Origin: a bacterium
GTDB taxonomy: Bacteria; Margulisbacteria; Marinamargulisbacteria; JAAEMD01
Reading direction: 5' to 3'
Assembly: GCA_024225875.1 (NCBI GenBank)
Contig: JAAEMD010000323.1
Coordinates: 1 to 14,712, forward strand
Length of the DNA: 14,712 nt
Under the pieces are notes generated by a model. The model saw nothing but the letters and a program-made list of their open reading frames with translations. It was not told the DNA's origin and made no database searches. The translations under genes and the position numbers were made by a program. Of the stretch, positions 6,715-13,625 are shown piece by piece. Every line of letters starts with the position of its first letter. The first letter of the stretch is position 1.

Positions 6715-8557
6715 AACTGACCATCTCTTTCATTAGTTCATTAGATCTACTGATAAAGTTCTGAAGCGCATCACCGGAAAGCTGTCTTTGAGACATTAAC
6801 GCAAGATCGTAAATCTGCTTACACAACTTATCTTTTTTCTCCTGGTTTTGTAATCCGGAAATATATTTAATAATATTATTATTTGTATTTAATACTAACG
6901 TTAAATCATCAAACATATCTGTAAGTGCGCCCTTCATCATAGCAGACATTGTCTTCATTCTTTTTGCCTGCTCAGATTCCAGTACTATTGCAGAAACATT
7001 TTCATTTTTTAGACGTTGAGCTTGAATTTTTAATTTATCGTTATTTAAGCTTTTTTTAAATACCTCAATAATCCTGTCATCTGATGTCTTATCTTCTGCA
7101 TCAAGAACCTGTGATTCCCCAGCCTCCTTATCAACCAGGTGATCTGATATATTAGAATCTACTGACTCATATTTAATATTAGAATCTTTTGACTCCAGAA
7201 ACTGAATGAAATGAGCATCAATTAATGAGTTTAGAAATATTACTTCCAGACCCTGTTCCCTTGAGAGATTAACGTATGACGCCTGAGCTTCTTTATTAGA
7301 ACAGTATATAACCTTATTTTCTATCTTATCTTTATTTCTTTCCAGATATTCCGAAATAGTTGTTGAGTACCCGTTAGAAGATTTAAAAATAAGTATATTT
7401 TTGGACTTATCATAAAAATCATCATTCTGCATCATCCCATATTTAATAAACGGGTTAATATCTTCCCAGTATTTCTCAAAAAGAACTTTATCCTTTTTAT
7501 AAATTTCATTTAATTTATCAGAAACTTTTTTTACTATATGTTTTGATATTTTTTTGACATAAGGATCATTTTGAAGATAACTTCTGGAAACATTAAGCGG
7601 AATATCAGGACAATCAATAGCTCCTTGAAGTAAAGTTAAAAACTCAGGTATAACTTCCTTAAGATTTTCAGAAACAAAAACCTGCCTGCAAAAAAGCTTT
7701 ACCTGCCCCTTACCATGACTATCAAGTTCATGACTTAATTTCGGAAAATATAAAATACCCTTCAAGTTAAAAGGGTAATCTACGTTCAGGTGAATCCAGA
7801 AAAGAGGTTCCTGACTAAACGGAAATAATTTTTGATAAAACTCTTTATATTCTTCTTCCTTAACTTCCAGAGGCTGCTTTACCCATAATGGATTTTGATC
7901 ATTTACCTTCTCACCTTTTACCTGTATTTCAACAGGGAGAAACTTTGCATACTTATTTACCAGATCTTTAATTTTACTTTCAGATAGAAATGCTTTGTTA
8001 TCTTCGTTTATGTAAAGAACTACATCAGTACCAACCTCTTTTTTCTCTATCGCCCTGATAGAAAACTCAGTTGACCCATCACAAACCCAGTATATGGCTT
8101 TTGATCCTTTTTTATATGATTTTGTTCTAATCTCTACTTTATCAGAAACCATAAATGAAGAATAAAAACCCAGGCCAAAATGACCTATAATCTGACTGCG
8201 TTCATCCTTATCCTTATATTTTGCAATAAAATCTTCAGCTCCAGAAAAAGCAATTTGATTAATATATTTCTGGATCTCAACGCTGTCCATTCCCAGACCG
8301 TTATCGCTTATAGTTATTGTTTTTTGTTTTTCATCAATAGTTATGTTTATTTTACCTTCATCAGGTAAGCAGTCCAGCTTATCAGTTACGCTGATTTTTT
8401 TGAGTTTATTTATAGCATCAAAAGAGTTAGATATTAGTTCCCTTAAAAATATATCATGCTCTGAATAAAGCCATTTTTTGATAATAGGCAATATATTTTC
8501 TGTTTTAACATTTATATTTCCATGAATTTCTGCTTTTTTCTTTTCTTTCGTTGACAT
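6713..8557 (-). CDS. htpG: Chaperone protein HtpG (Hsp90 family)
   Basis: A cytosolic ATP-dependent Hsp90 chaperone that helps client proteins mature and recover from stress. The 614 residues are close to E. coli HtpG (624), and the charged linker of eukaryotic Hsp90 is absent. The N-terminal GHKL ATPase shows the catalytic Glu40 in FLRELISN, DNGLGMD (85-91) with the adenine-binding Asp85, and the lid glycine motif IGHFGLGFYSSF (124-135). The middle domain keeps the catalytic Arg in NVSRSYLQND (322-331). A C-terminal dimerisation part completes the protein. An oddity is SNSFDAINKL where most bacterial HtpG read SNASDA. A minus-strand AAAAAGGAG six bases upstream of the ATG is a strong ribosome site. 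htpG lies 93 bases after cstA on the same strand; the gap holds a 16-bp palindrome but no CIRCE element, so HrcA control is not indicated. Confidence 0.95.
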   Translation of the reverse strand: MSTKEKKKAEIHGNINVKTENILPIIKKWLYSEHDIFLRELISNSFDAINKLKKISVTDKLDCLPDEGKINITIDEKQKTITISDNGLGMDSVEIQKYINQIAFSGAEDFIAKYKDKDERSQIIGHFGLGFYSSFMVSDKVEIRTKSYKKGSKAIYWVCDGSTEFSIRAIEKKEVGTDVVLYINEDNKAFLSESKIKDLVNKYAKFLPVEIQVKGEKVNDQNPLWVKQPLEVKEEEYKEFYQKLFPFSQEPLFWIHLNVDYPFNLKGILYFPKLSHELDSHGKGQVKLFCRQVFVSENLKEVIPEFLTLLQGAIDCPDIPLNVSRSYLQNDPYVKKISKHIVKKVSDKLNEIYKKDKVLFEKYWEDINPFIKYGMMQNDDFYDKSKNILIFKSSNGYSTTISEYLERNKDKIENKVIYCSNKEAQASYVNLSREQGLEVIFLNSLIDAHFIQFLESKDSNIKYESVDSNISDHLVDKEAGESQVLDAEDKTSDDRIIEVFKKSLNNDKLKIQAQRLKNENVSAIVLESEQAKRMKTMSAMMKGALTDMFDDLTLVLNTNNNIIKYISGLQNQEKKDKLCKQIYDLALMSQRQLSGDALQNFISRSNELMKEMVS

Positions 8558-8601
8558 TAAAAGCTCCTTTTTATAAAAATTTCAATATAACTTATTTTAA
8601 T

Positions 8602-8617
8602 ATGATAATATTATCAT
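8602..8617. promoter_or_regulatory. 16-bp palindrome upstream of htpG, candidate operator
   Basis: ATGATAATATTATCAT is a perfect palindrome 45 bases upstream of the htpG start, in the gap after cstA. It looks like the two halves of a Fur/PerR-family box (TGATAAT and ATTATCA) but without the usual single base between them. A related shorter palindrome lies at the hisC promoter (13410-13423). AT-rich DNA gives such palindromes by chance, so the regulatory role is only a suggestion. Confidence 0.35.
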
Positions 8618-8650
8618 CGTGTATCAGTCTTTCCTTCTCCTGCTTTCCGC

Positions 8651-8678
8651 CTACTGATTTCCTCCTACTGATTTCCTC
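8651..8678. repeat. 14-bp tandem duplication across the cstA stop codon
   Basis: The 14-base unit CTACTGATTTCCTC occurs twice without a gap, and the second copy runs into the coding end of cstA. Because 14 is not a multiple of three, the duplication sets the reading frame of the last residues and creates the TAG stop at 8651-8653. With one unit removed, the frame would run 19 codons past the present stop junction to a TAA near 8592, inside the htpG upstream region. Confidence 0.85.
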
Positions 8679-10384
8679 CTCCTGGTTTTTATTAAAATAT
8701 AAACTGTTTCTAATGCTATAAATCCAGCAAAAATAAAAACAATTAAATTAACAGCACTTAGTATAAGAGTGTTATCATAAACAAACTGTATCTGATTCAG
8801 CAGCGCCCCCCAGAAAGTAATAATAATCATAAAGATACAGGGTAAAAGAGTAACCAGATACTTAAACCCGCCCTTTGCTCTTAAGTATACCGTAGCTACC
8901 ATTAAAGCAATAGATGCCAGCAACTGGTTTACTGATCCTAAAAGAGGCCATAAAAGTAAAGCTCCTGTACCGTCTGCACCTGACGAAAAAGCTAATATCG
9001 CAGCTGATATTACAGCTATTGATGTAGCTATCCACTTATTAGCGAGAAAACTGAACCTGGTCTTACTAAAAAGCTCCGAAATTATATACCTTTGTATCCT
9101 TGTAGACGAATCTAGAGTAGTACCAGCAAATGATGCTATAAAAACACCCAGTATTACGACAGCAAAAGATTCCGGAACACCTGTAGCAGATAAAATATTG
9201 GAACATCCCGTAACAACGGCATCCAGCTTATCACCCATGCCTGAGCTTGCATTCCAGGAGCTGTAGTGTCTAAACCAGGCATCAACACCGGTCAGAACTT
9301 CTCCATTATCAAGTTTATAAGCAACTCCCAGGCCTGCAGTAACAGCAATAATCATAACTGTAGCCAGCAGAGATTCCAGCAGCATAGAACCATAACCAAC
9401 AAACTGGGCATCAGCCTCACTGCACAGCTGTTTTGCAGATGTTCCAGAACCAACAAGACTGTGAAACCCTGAAACAGCACCACATGCAACAATAATAAAG
9501 AGGAAAGGCCATAAAGAGGGAGCCCCCACCGGGTCAGGGTTAAAAGCAGGCGCCTGTATGTAGAAATTTGTCTTAAATGAAATTACTATTATGCCTGTAA
9601 TTATAGCGCCCAGTATCAAATACAACTGCCATGCATTTATATAATCTCTAGGCTGCAGTAAAGTTGTAACCGGTAATACAGAAGCAAAAAAAGCATAGAT
9701 TAAAAGAATAACCGCCCATACGCCTGTAACAGGAACACCAAAAATTTCCGGAATACTGACAGGAATATAACTTCCAGCTATAGCTGTAAGATACATTAGT
9801 AATATTGATAATAAAGTCAAATATCTTATATTTCCTTTTCTTTTATAAATTATATGTCCCATTCCAACTGCTATGGGAATCTGCATCCAGACAGGAAATA
9901 CCGATTGAGGAAAACGAGAAAAAACAACTGCTATTATCAAACCAAATATAGCCATAACCACCATCAAAGAAAAAAATATAATAATAAAAAAAACAGTCCT
10001 TACATTTTTACTGATATATTTTGCCGATATATCTGAAATAGATCGGCCATTATTCCTCAATGATATTTTTAATGCCGCAAAATCATGAACTGCGCCAATA
10101 AATATTGATCCAAAAAAAACCCACAGCAAGGCAGGCACCCATCCCCATATAACACCAACAGCCGGTCCTACAATAGGACCAGTTCCAGCTATAGACGTAA
10201 AGTGATGACCAAAGACCACCCCTCTTTTTGACGGAACATATTCCTGACCGTCCTCCAGCTCTATCGAAGGAACGATTTTTGAAGGATCTACTTTAAATAT
10301 CTTTCTTGAAATAAAACGTCCATATGTATAGTAAGCAACTAAATATCCAGCTGAAGTAAGTACTAACAAAAGAAGTGCATTCAT
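8651..10384 (-). CDS. cstA: CstA family carbon starvation protein, probable pyruvate or peptide transporter
   Basis: An inner-membrane transporter of the CstA family. E. coli members CstA and BtsT import pyruvate, and older work links CstA to peptide uptake; the substrate here is not readable from sequence. The 577 residues are shorter than E. coli CstA (701) but typical of Firmicute members. The chain is almost wholly hydrophobic, with about 15 likely membrane spans starting at residues 3-20. Family motifs are visible: GHHFTSIAGTGPIVGP (59-74) and SGFHSLVGSGTSAKQ (305-319). A weak AAAGGG ribosome site lies about 11 bases upstream of the ATG. The gene begins 4 bases after the phosphoesterase stop, so the two are co-transcribed and probably translationally coupled. 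The last residues (RRRKSVGGNQ) are shaped by a 14-bp tandem duplication. Confidence 0.92.
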   Translation of the reverse strand: MNALLLLVLTSAGYLVAYYTYGRFISRKIFKVDPSKIVPSIELEDGQEYVPSKRGVVFGHHFTSIAGTGPIVGPAVGVIWGWVPALLWVFFGSIFIGAVHDFAALKISLRNNGRSISDISAKYISKNVRTVFFIIIFFSLMVVMAIFGLIIAVVFSRFPQSVFPVWMQIPIAVGMGHIIYKRKGNIRYLTLLSILLMYLTAIAGSYIPVSIPEIFGVPVTGVWAVILLIYAFFASVLPVTTLLQPRDYINAWQLYLILGAIITGIIVISFKTNFYIQAPAFNPDPVGAPSLWPFLFIIVACGAVSGFHSLVGSGTSAKQLCSEADAQFVGYGSMLLESLLATVMIIAVTAGLGVAYKLDNGEVLTGVDAWFRHYSSWNASSGMGDKLDAVVTGCSNILSATGVPESFAVVILGVFIASFAGTTLDSSTRIQRYIISELFSKTRFSFLANKWIATSIAVISAAILAFSSGADGTGALLLWPLLGSVNQLLASIALMVATVYLRAKGGFKYLVTLLPCIFMIIITFWGALLNQIQFVYDNTLILSAVNLIVFIFAGFIALETVYILIKTRRRKSVGGNQ

Positions 10385-10388
10385 ATTT

Positions 10389-10928
10389 CTAACCCTTTCT
10401 AATTATTTCTTTTAGATATTCTCTGTTTTCTAAAAGTGTCAGGATTTTTACCTGAATTATATCTTTTTCTATACATAAAACAGCATATGTATGTGGGAAT
10501 CCCCTGTTATCTGACTTTTTTAGATGGCCGGGATTTATCATAACCAGACCATTGTCTTTTTTAATTTCCGGAACATGAGTATGTCCATAAAGATAAATAT
10601 CACATTTACGATCAGTAATTATCTTTTCAGGCTTCAGATCATCCTCTAAATCATTATAATGAGAACTTATTGTATGACTTAAAAAAAATTTCCAGCCTTC
10701 AATTTCTATTAAAACTCTATTGTCAATATATGGATGCTGATAAAAAGAACTCCATACACCCGGAACTCTTAATACATTAATACCATTATTTATAAAAAGA
10801 TCCGCATCAACATAGTTATCACCCAGATGGATGATATCAGTAATACTTTCCTGACTAAGGACTCCCTTCATCTTATTTAAAGCTTCAGAATTACCATGTG
10901 TATCAGAAATAACAGCTACTTTTTTCAT
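10389..10928 (-). CDS. YfcE/MJ0936-type metallophosphoesterase
   Basis: A small cytoplasmic calcineurin-like phosphoesterase, 179 residues, as usual for the YfcE/MJ0936 group, which hydrolyses phosphodiesters with two metal ions. The metal motifs visible are SDTHG (8-12; Asp9, His11), HLGDN (34-38; Asp37), SHT (84-86; His85) and GHTHVP (115-120; His116, His118). The expected GNxD motif, whose Asn bridges substrate and metal, is replaced by VPGVWSSF (55-62), so activity or specificity may differ. It is the first gene of a likely operon with cstA (4-base gap). No Shine-Dalgarno site precedes the ATG, and a good -10 box ends only 9 bases upstream, suggesting a leaderless mRNA. The physiological substrate is unknown. 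Confidence 0.85.
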   Translation of the reverse strand: MKKVAVISDTHGNSEALNKMKGVLSQESITDIIHLGDNYVDADLFINNGINVLRVPGVWSSFYQHPYIDNRVLIEIEGWKFFLSHTISSHYNDLEDDLKPEKIITDRKCDIYLYGHTHVPEIKKDNGLVMINPGHLKKSDNRGFPHTYAVLCIEKDIIQVKILTLLENREYLKEIIRKG

Positions 10929-10937
10929 AGTTCAAAA

Positions 10938-10966
10938 ATTATAACTATTTATATATATTTTTTAAA
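10938..10966 (-). promoter_or_regulatory. Promoter of the phosphoesterase-cstA operon, probably leaderless
   Basis: On the minus strand TTTAAA (10961-10966) and a perfect TATAAT (10938-10943) are 17 bases apart. The -10 box ends 9 bases before the ATG, so transcription would begin within about 0-4 bases of the start codon. The absence of a ribosome binding site in between fits leaderless translation. The region is AT-rich, so other -10 choices exist. Confidence 0.55.
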
Positions 10967-11026
10967 CACTGTAGATTTCAAACATTCATATTTATACTAA
11001 ACAATCAAATAATAATTTATAAATAA

Positions 11027-11179
11027 GTGAAGTTTTCTGCAATATATAAAAAAGGCAAGCCATCTAAAGTAGCAATTACCGCCGCAATGAAAAAATTACC
11101 TGCTATTTCTATTGGTGTTTTAAATAATCAGAAGCCTTTTAATCACGCTTTTGTATCTCAGCCCTGTTTTTTTACTTGA
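11027..11179 (+). pseudogene. Remnant of an IS110-family transposase (C-terminal end)
   Basis: An open stretch of 50 codons from GTG 11027 to TGA 11177-11179 reads ...FSAIYKKGKPSKVAITAAMKKL..., then GVLNNQKPF. This is the typical C-terminal end of IS110-type transposases (Transposase_20 domain: short aromatic stretch, GKPxKVAxxAxMRKLL, then a short tail). An in-frame TAA stands just before it, and no catalytic DEDD or serine domain is nearby, so about 85-90% of the gene is missing. A run of seven T before the stop suggests a frameshift: in the next frame the sequence continues LDFYYGISG and stops at about 11203. There is no start signal and it is not expected to be expressed. Confidence 0.7.
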
Positions 11180-11208
11180 TTTTTATTACGGGATCTCAGG
11201 TTAGTGAT

Positions 11209-11234
11209 GAAAAAAACAAAATAGTTAGTTTTGT
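11209..11234 (-). terminator. Weak terminator after gcvT
   Basis: Immediately after the gcvT stop codon, the minus strand can form ACAAAA/TTTTGT (11229-11234 with 11216-11221) with a short inner TA/TA extension and one bulged C, followed by seven T in a row (11210-11216). The stem is short and AT-only, so termination is likely weak. Confidence 0.35.
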
Positions 11235-11235
11235 A

Positions 11236-12300
11236 TTATTTGAACGGGACAGATACAACTTTTGCCTTATACTTTTTCCCCCTTACCATAACTGTTAATT
11301 CCGTACCTTCCTCAGCATAGTCAGCATGAACCAGCGCCATTGCAATAGATTTACCTGTTTCAGGTAATAAAGTACCGGATGTAATATGACCGCCTTCTAT
11401 GATCCTGTAACCAGACCTGGCAATAATACGCTCCTGCATTTCCAGACCTGCAGTCTTATAATCCGTACCTTTATTCTTTATTTCAAGCAAAGCTTTACGT
11501 CCTATAAACTCCTTATGAAATTTTAAGACCCATGAATACCGTGTCATAAAAGGGTTTATTTCTTCTGATAATTCCTGACCATAAAGCGGCAGCCCAGCCT
11601 CTATTCGTAACGTATCTCTAGCTCCTAAACCGCAGGGAGTAATACCTGCGCCCATCAGTTCCTTCCATACATCAGAAGCCAGTTTATCTGGTATAACTAA
11701 TTCATAACCATCTTCTCCGGTATAACCTGTTCTCATAAAAACAATCCTGTTGTTATTGCTGCCATAAAATATGGAAAATCTTTTTTTAACTGATAAATCT
11801 GTATCAAGCACCCTGGAAAGTTTTTCTACTGCTAAAGGTCCCTGTACAGCAATAAAGCTGTGATCTATAGTCAAATCCTCTATGTGAACACCCCCATAAT
11901 CATCACCCATGCTGTGTTTTTCAATCCAGTTTAATATCTTTTCCTTATTACCAGCATTTATAACCAGTATAAAATCATCACCCAGCTTTCCAACCATGAT
12001 ATCATCAAGAACATTACCCTGTTCATTTAGAACCATCCCATACATCATCCGGCTGTCAAGTGTCTTTTCTAAATCATTACATATTATATACTGTAGAAAG
12101 CCGTATGCATCATTTCCGGTAATTTTATACACGCCCATATGGCTGATATCAAACATACCGGCACTATTTCTTACTGCCATATGCTCTTCTTTAATAGATG
12201 AAAACCAGACAGGCAGTATATATCCGTTAAAATTAATCATTCTGGCATTTACTTTAGTATGCTCTAAGTACAGGTTTGTTTTTTTCCCTTCCATGCTCAT
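11236..12300 (-). CDS. gcvT: Glycine cleavage system T protein (aminomethyltransferase)
   Basis: This cytoplasmic protein takes the aminomethyl group from the lipoyl arm of GcvH and transfers its one-carbon unit to tetrahydrofolate, releasing ammonia. The 354 residues match the family (E. coli 364). Visible motifs are FDISHMG (50-56), the catalytic-loop aspartates in NVLDDIMV (96-103), RTGYTGEDGYEL (190-201), and GLGARDTLRIEAGLPLYG (224-241). The C-terminal domain has FIGRKAL and the TSGTLLP segment. It overlaps hisC by 4 bases (ATGA), has no clear ribosome site, and so is probably translated by coupling to hisC. gcvH and gcvP are not in the window, so the partner subunits must be elsewhere. 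A second Met two codons downstream is an alternative start. Other folate-dependent T-protein relatives (YgfZ, sarcosine or dimethylglycine dehydrogenase) fit the length and motifs less well. Confidence 0.9.
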   Translation of the reverse strand: MSMEGKKTNLYLEHTKVNARMINFNGYILPVWFSSIKEEHMAVRNSAGMFDISHMGVYKITGNDAYGFLQYIICNDLEKTLDSRMMYGMVLNEQGNVLDDIMVGKLGDDFILVINAGNKEKILNWIEKHSMGDDYGGVHIEDLTIDHSFIAVQGPLAVEKLSRVLDTDLSVKKRFSIFYGSNNNRIVFMRTGYTGEDGYELVIPDKLASDVWKELMGAGITPCGLGARDTLRIEAGLPLYGQELSEEINPFMTRYSWVLKFHKEFIGRKALLEIKNKGTDYKTAGLEMQERIIARSGYRIIEGGHITSGTLLPETGKSIAMALVHADYAEEGTELTVMVRGKKYKAKVVSVPFK

Positions 12301-13397
12301 ACTCGTCTCAAACTATTAGCAAGCGCTTCTATGAAGCGTTCATTATGCTTCTTCAAACCTATTGTAACCCTTATTGCATCTATTAAACCAAAGCTCTCAA
12401 GGTTACGAATAATAACTCCCTGGCCCAGCATTTCTTTATAGATCTCTCTGGCAGCTACAGGCAGGAAAATACAAATGAAATTAGCTTCTGTATGTAAATA
12501 GCAGAGATCCATTTTATCAAGCTCACTATAAAGATATTTTTTACCTTCATTAACCATATTGATCGATTTTTCTACATGCCACTGATAATCAAGGGCCAGC
12601 TCTGCAGCTTTAAGTCCCATACTGTGTACATTAAAAGGCTGTTTAACCTTATACATAATAGAAATAACTTCCCTGGAAGAAACTGCATAACCTACCCTAA
12701 TACCGGCCAGACCATATATCTTGGAAAAAGTTCTCATCATCACCAGATTAGGGAACTTCTGGATCAGCAAAACCGTATTATGAAAGTCTTTTGACTGCAC
12801 ATATTCTCCATATGCTTCATCCATTACTACAATAACATTTGATCTCAATTTCTTAAGAAATGACTCAAGTTCGATATGATTTATTATTGTTCCGGTCGGG
12901 TTATTCGGGCTGGCAAGAAATATGATCTTAGTCTTATCAGTTACACTTGCCAGTATACCATCCAAATCATGCCGGTATCCATCCTTCAGTGGTACTGCTT
13001 TATAAATACCATTCATAAACGCTGTAACCATTGGATATTCGGCATAGGTATGCTCTGAAGAAATAACTTCTTCACCAGGATTTAAAAAAGACATAACCAG
13101 GAATTGAAAAATTTCATCACTTCCATTACCCAGTATTATTCTTTCCGGTGAAACATCATATTTTGTTGCTAACTTCTGAATCACTGGAGTATCCTGATCG
13201 AAATGCGGATAATAATATATCTTATCAAATACCGACCGCATTTCTTCTAACTTCACTGCCGGGCCCAGAGGGTTTTCGTTGGACGCCATTTTTACAGCAT
13301 CCGTCACACCATGTTCCTTAACTACCTGTTCTATAGACTTACCAGGAACATATGGCTTGATATTATTTAGAGTTTTTCTTGATATATCTTCAAACAC
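12297..13397 (-). CDS. hisC: Histidinol-phosphate aminotransferase
   Basis: A PLP-dependent class I/II aminotransferase that makes histidinol phosphate from imidazole-acetol phosphate; homologs often also handle aromatic amino acids. The 366 residues are typical of HisC. Visible motifs are NENPLGP (40-46), GNGSDEI (90-96), SPNNPTGT (163-170), DEAYGEY (193-199) and the PLP lysine Lys226 in FSKIYGLAG (224-232), with Arg343 in the IRVTIG segment for the substrate carboxylate. The start codon is GTG and has no Shine-Dalgarno site; a TATACT box lies 7 bases upstream, so the message may be leaderless. An ATG overlapping the GTG by one base is out of frame. No other his gene is nearby, so a broader aromatic aminotransferase role is possible. 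gcvT is joined through a 4-base overlap. Confidence 0.85.
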   Translation of the reverse strand: MFEDISRKTLNNIKPYVPGKSIEQVVKEHGVTDAVKMASNENPLGPAVKLEEMRSVFDKIYYYPHFDQDTPVIQKLATKYDVSPERIILGNGSDEIFQFLVMSFLNPGEEVISSEHTYAEYPMVTAFMNGIYKAVPLKDGYRHDLDGILASVTDKTKIIFLASPNNPTGTIINHIELESFLKKLRSNVIVVMDEAYGEYVQSKDFHNTVLLIQKFPNLVMMRTFSKIYGLAGIRVGYAVSSREVISIMYKVKQPFNVHSMGLKAAELALDYQWHVEKSINMVNEGKKYLYSELDKMDLCYLHTEANFICIFLPVAAREIYKEMLGQGVIIRNLESFGLIDAIRVTIGLKKHNERFIEALANSLRRV

Positions 13398-13404
13398 ATA
13401 AATA

Positions 13405-13433
13405 AGTATATGATATTTATCATTTTTTTTTAA
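13405..13433 (-). promoter_or_regulatory. hisC-gcvT promoter with embedded palindrome
   Basis: On the minus strand TTAAAA (13428-13433) and TATACT (13405-13410) are 17 bases apart. The -10 box ends 7 bases before the hisC GTG, so transcription could start exactly at the start codon. The spacer holds the palindrome ATGATA-TT-TATCAT (13410-13423), similar to the one before htpG. The -35 match is modest and the DNA very AT-rich. Confidence 0.45.
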
Positions 13434-13489
13434 TCATAAAAAAACAGCAGTAAAATCAAAATCATTTATACCTGTATAAAGGCTCATTA

Positions 13490-13552
13490 AGCTGGTACAA
13501 ATTGAACTGTCAATTTAAACTTAAGTGTCGGACATTTTATTTTTGAACAGCT
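13490..13552 (-). mobile_element. MITE-like element, copy B (63 bp)
   Basis: This is a shorter copy of the element at 6465-6575, in the opposite orientation. On the minus strand it starts AGCTGTTCAAAAATAAAA and ends in GTACCAGCT. The first 29 bases match copy A at 25 positions and the last 30 at 27; only 4 bases separate the two ends, in place of the 52-bp middle of copy A. Its own ends form an imperfect inverted repeat (AGCTGnTnCAAA type). No clear target duplication is visible. It lies in the divergent gap between hisC and the LolA-like gene, about 40 bp upstream of the latter's promoter. Confidence 0.72.
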
Positions 13553-13589
13553 ATATTGTTAAATAAAAAATATCTTATGAGGATATATA

Positions 13590-13619
13590 TTGACATTTAA
13601 GAGCCGTAAAAACTATACT
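13590..13619 (+). promoter_or_regulatory. Strong promoter for the LolA-like gene
   Basis: A perfect TTGACA (13590-13595) and TATACT (13614-13619) are 18 bases apart, the best sigma-70/sigma-A type match in the window. Transcription would start near 13626, giving a leader of about 240 nt before the TTG start of the downstream gene. Confidence 0.7.
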
Positions 13620-13625
13620 TCATTG

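Noticed and set aside
8602..8617. Fur or PerR box before htpG
   Set aside because: The half-sites look right but lack the central base of the 7-1-7 consensus, and such palindromes arise easily in AT-rich DNA; reported only as a candidate operator.
8558..8650. CIRCE/HrcA operator expected before a heat-shock gene
   Set aside because: No TTAGCACTC-N9-GAGTGCTAA or close variant is present; only the AT-rich palindrome is seen.
11909..12319. 136-codon open frame on the plus strand opposite gcvT and the hisC end
   Set aside because: It lies wholly antisense to well-supported genes and shows no family motif.
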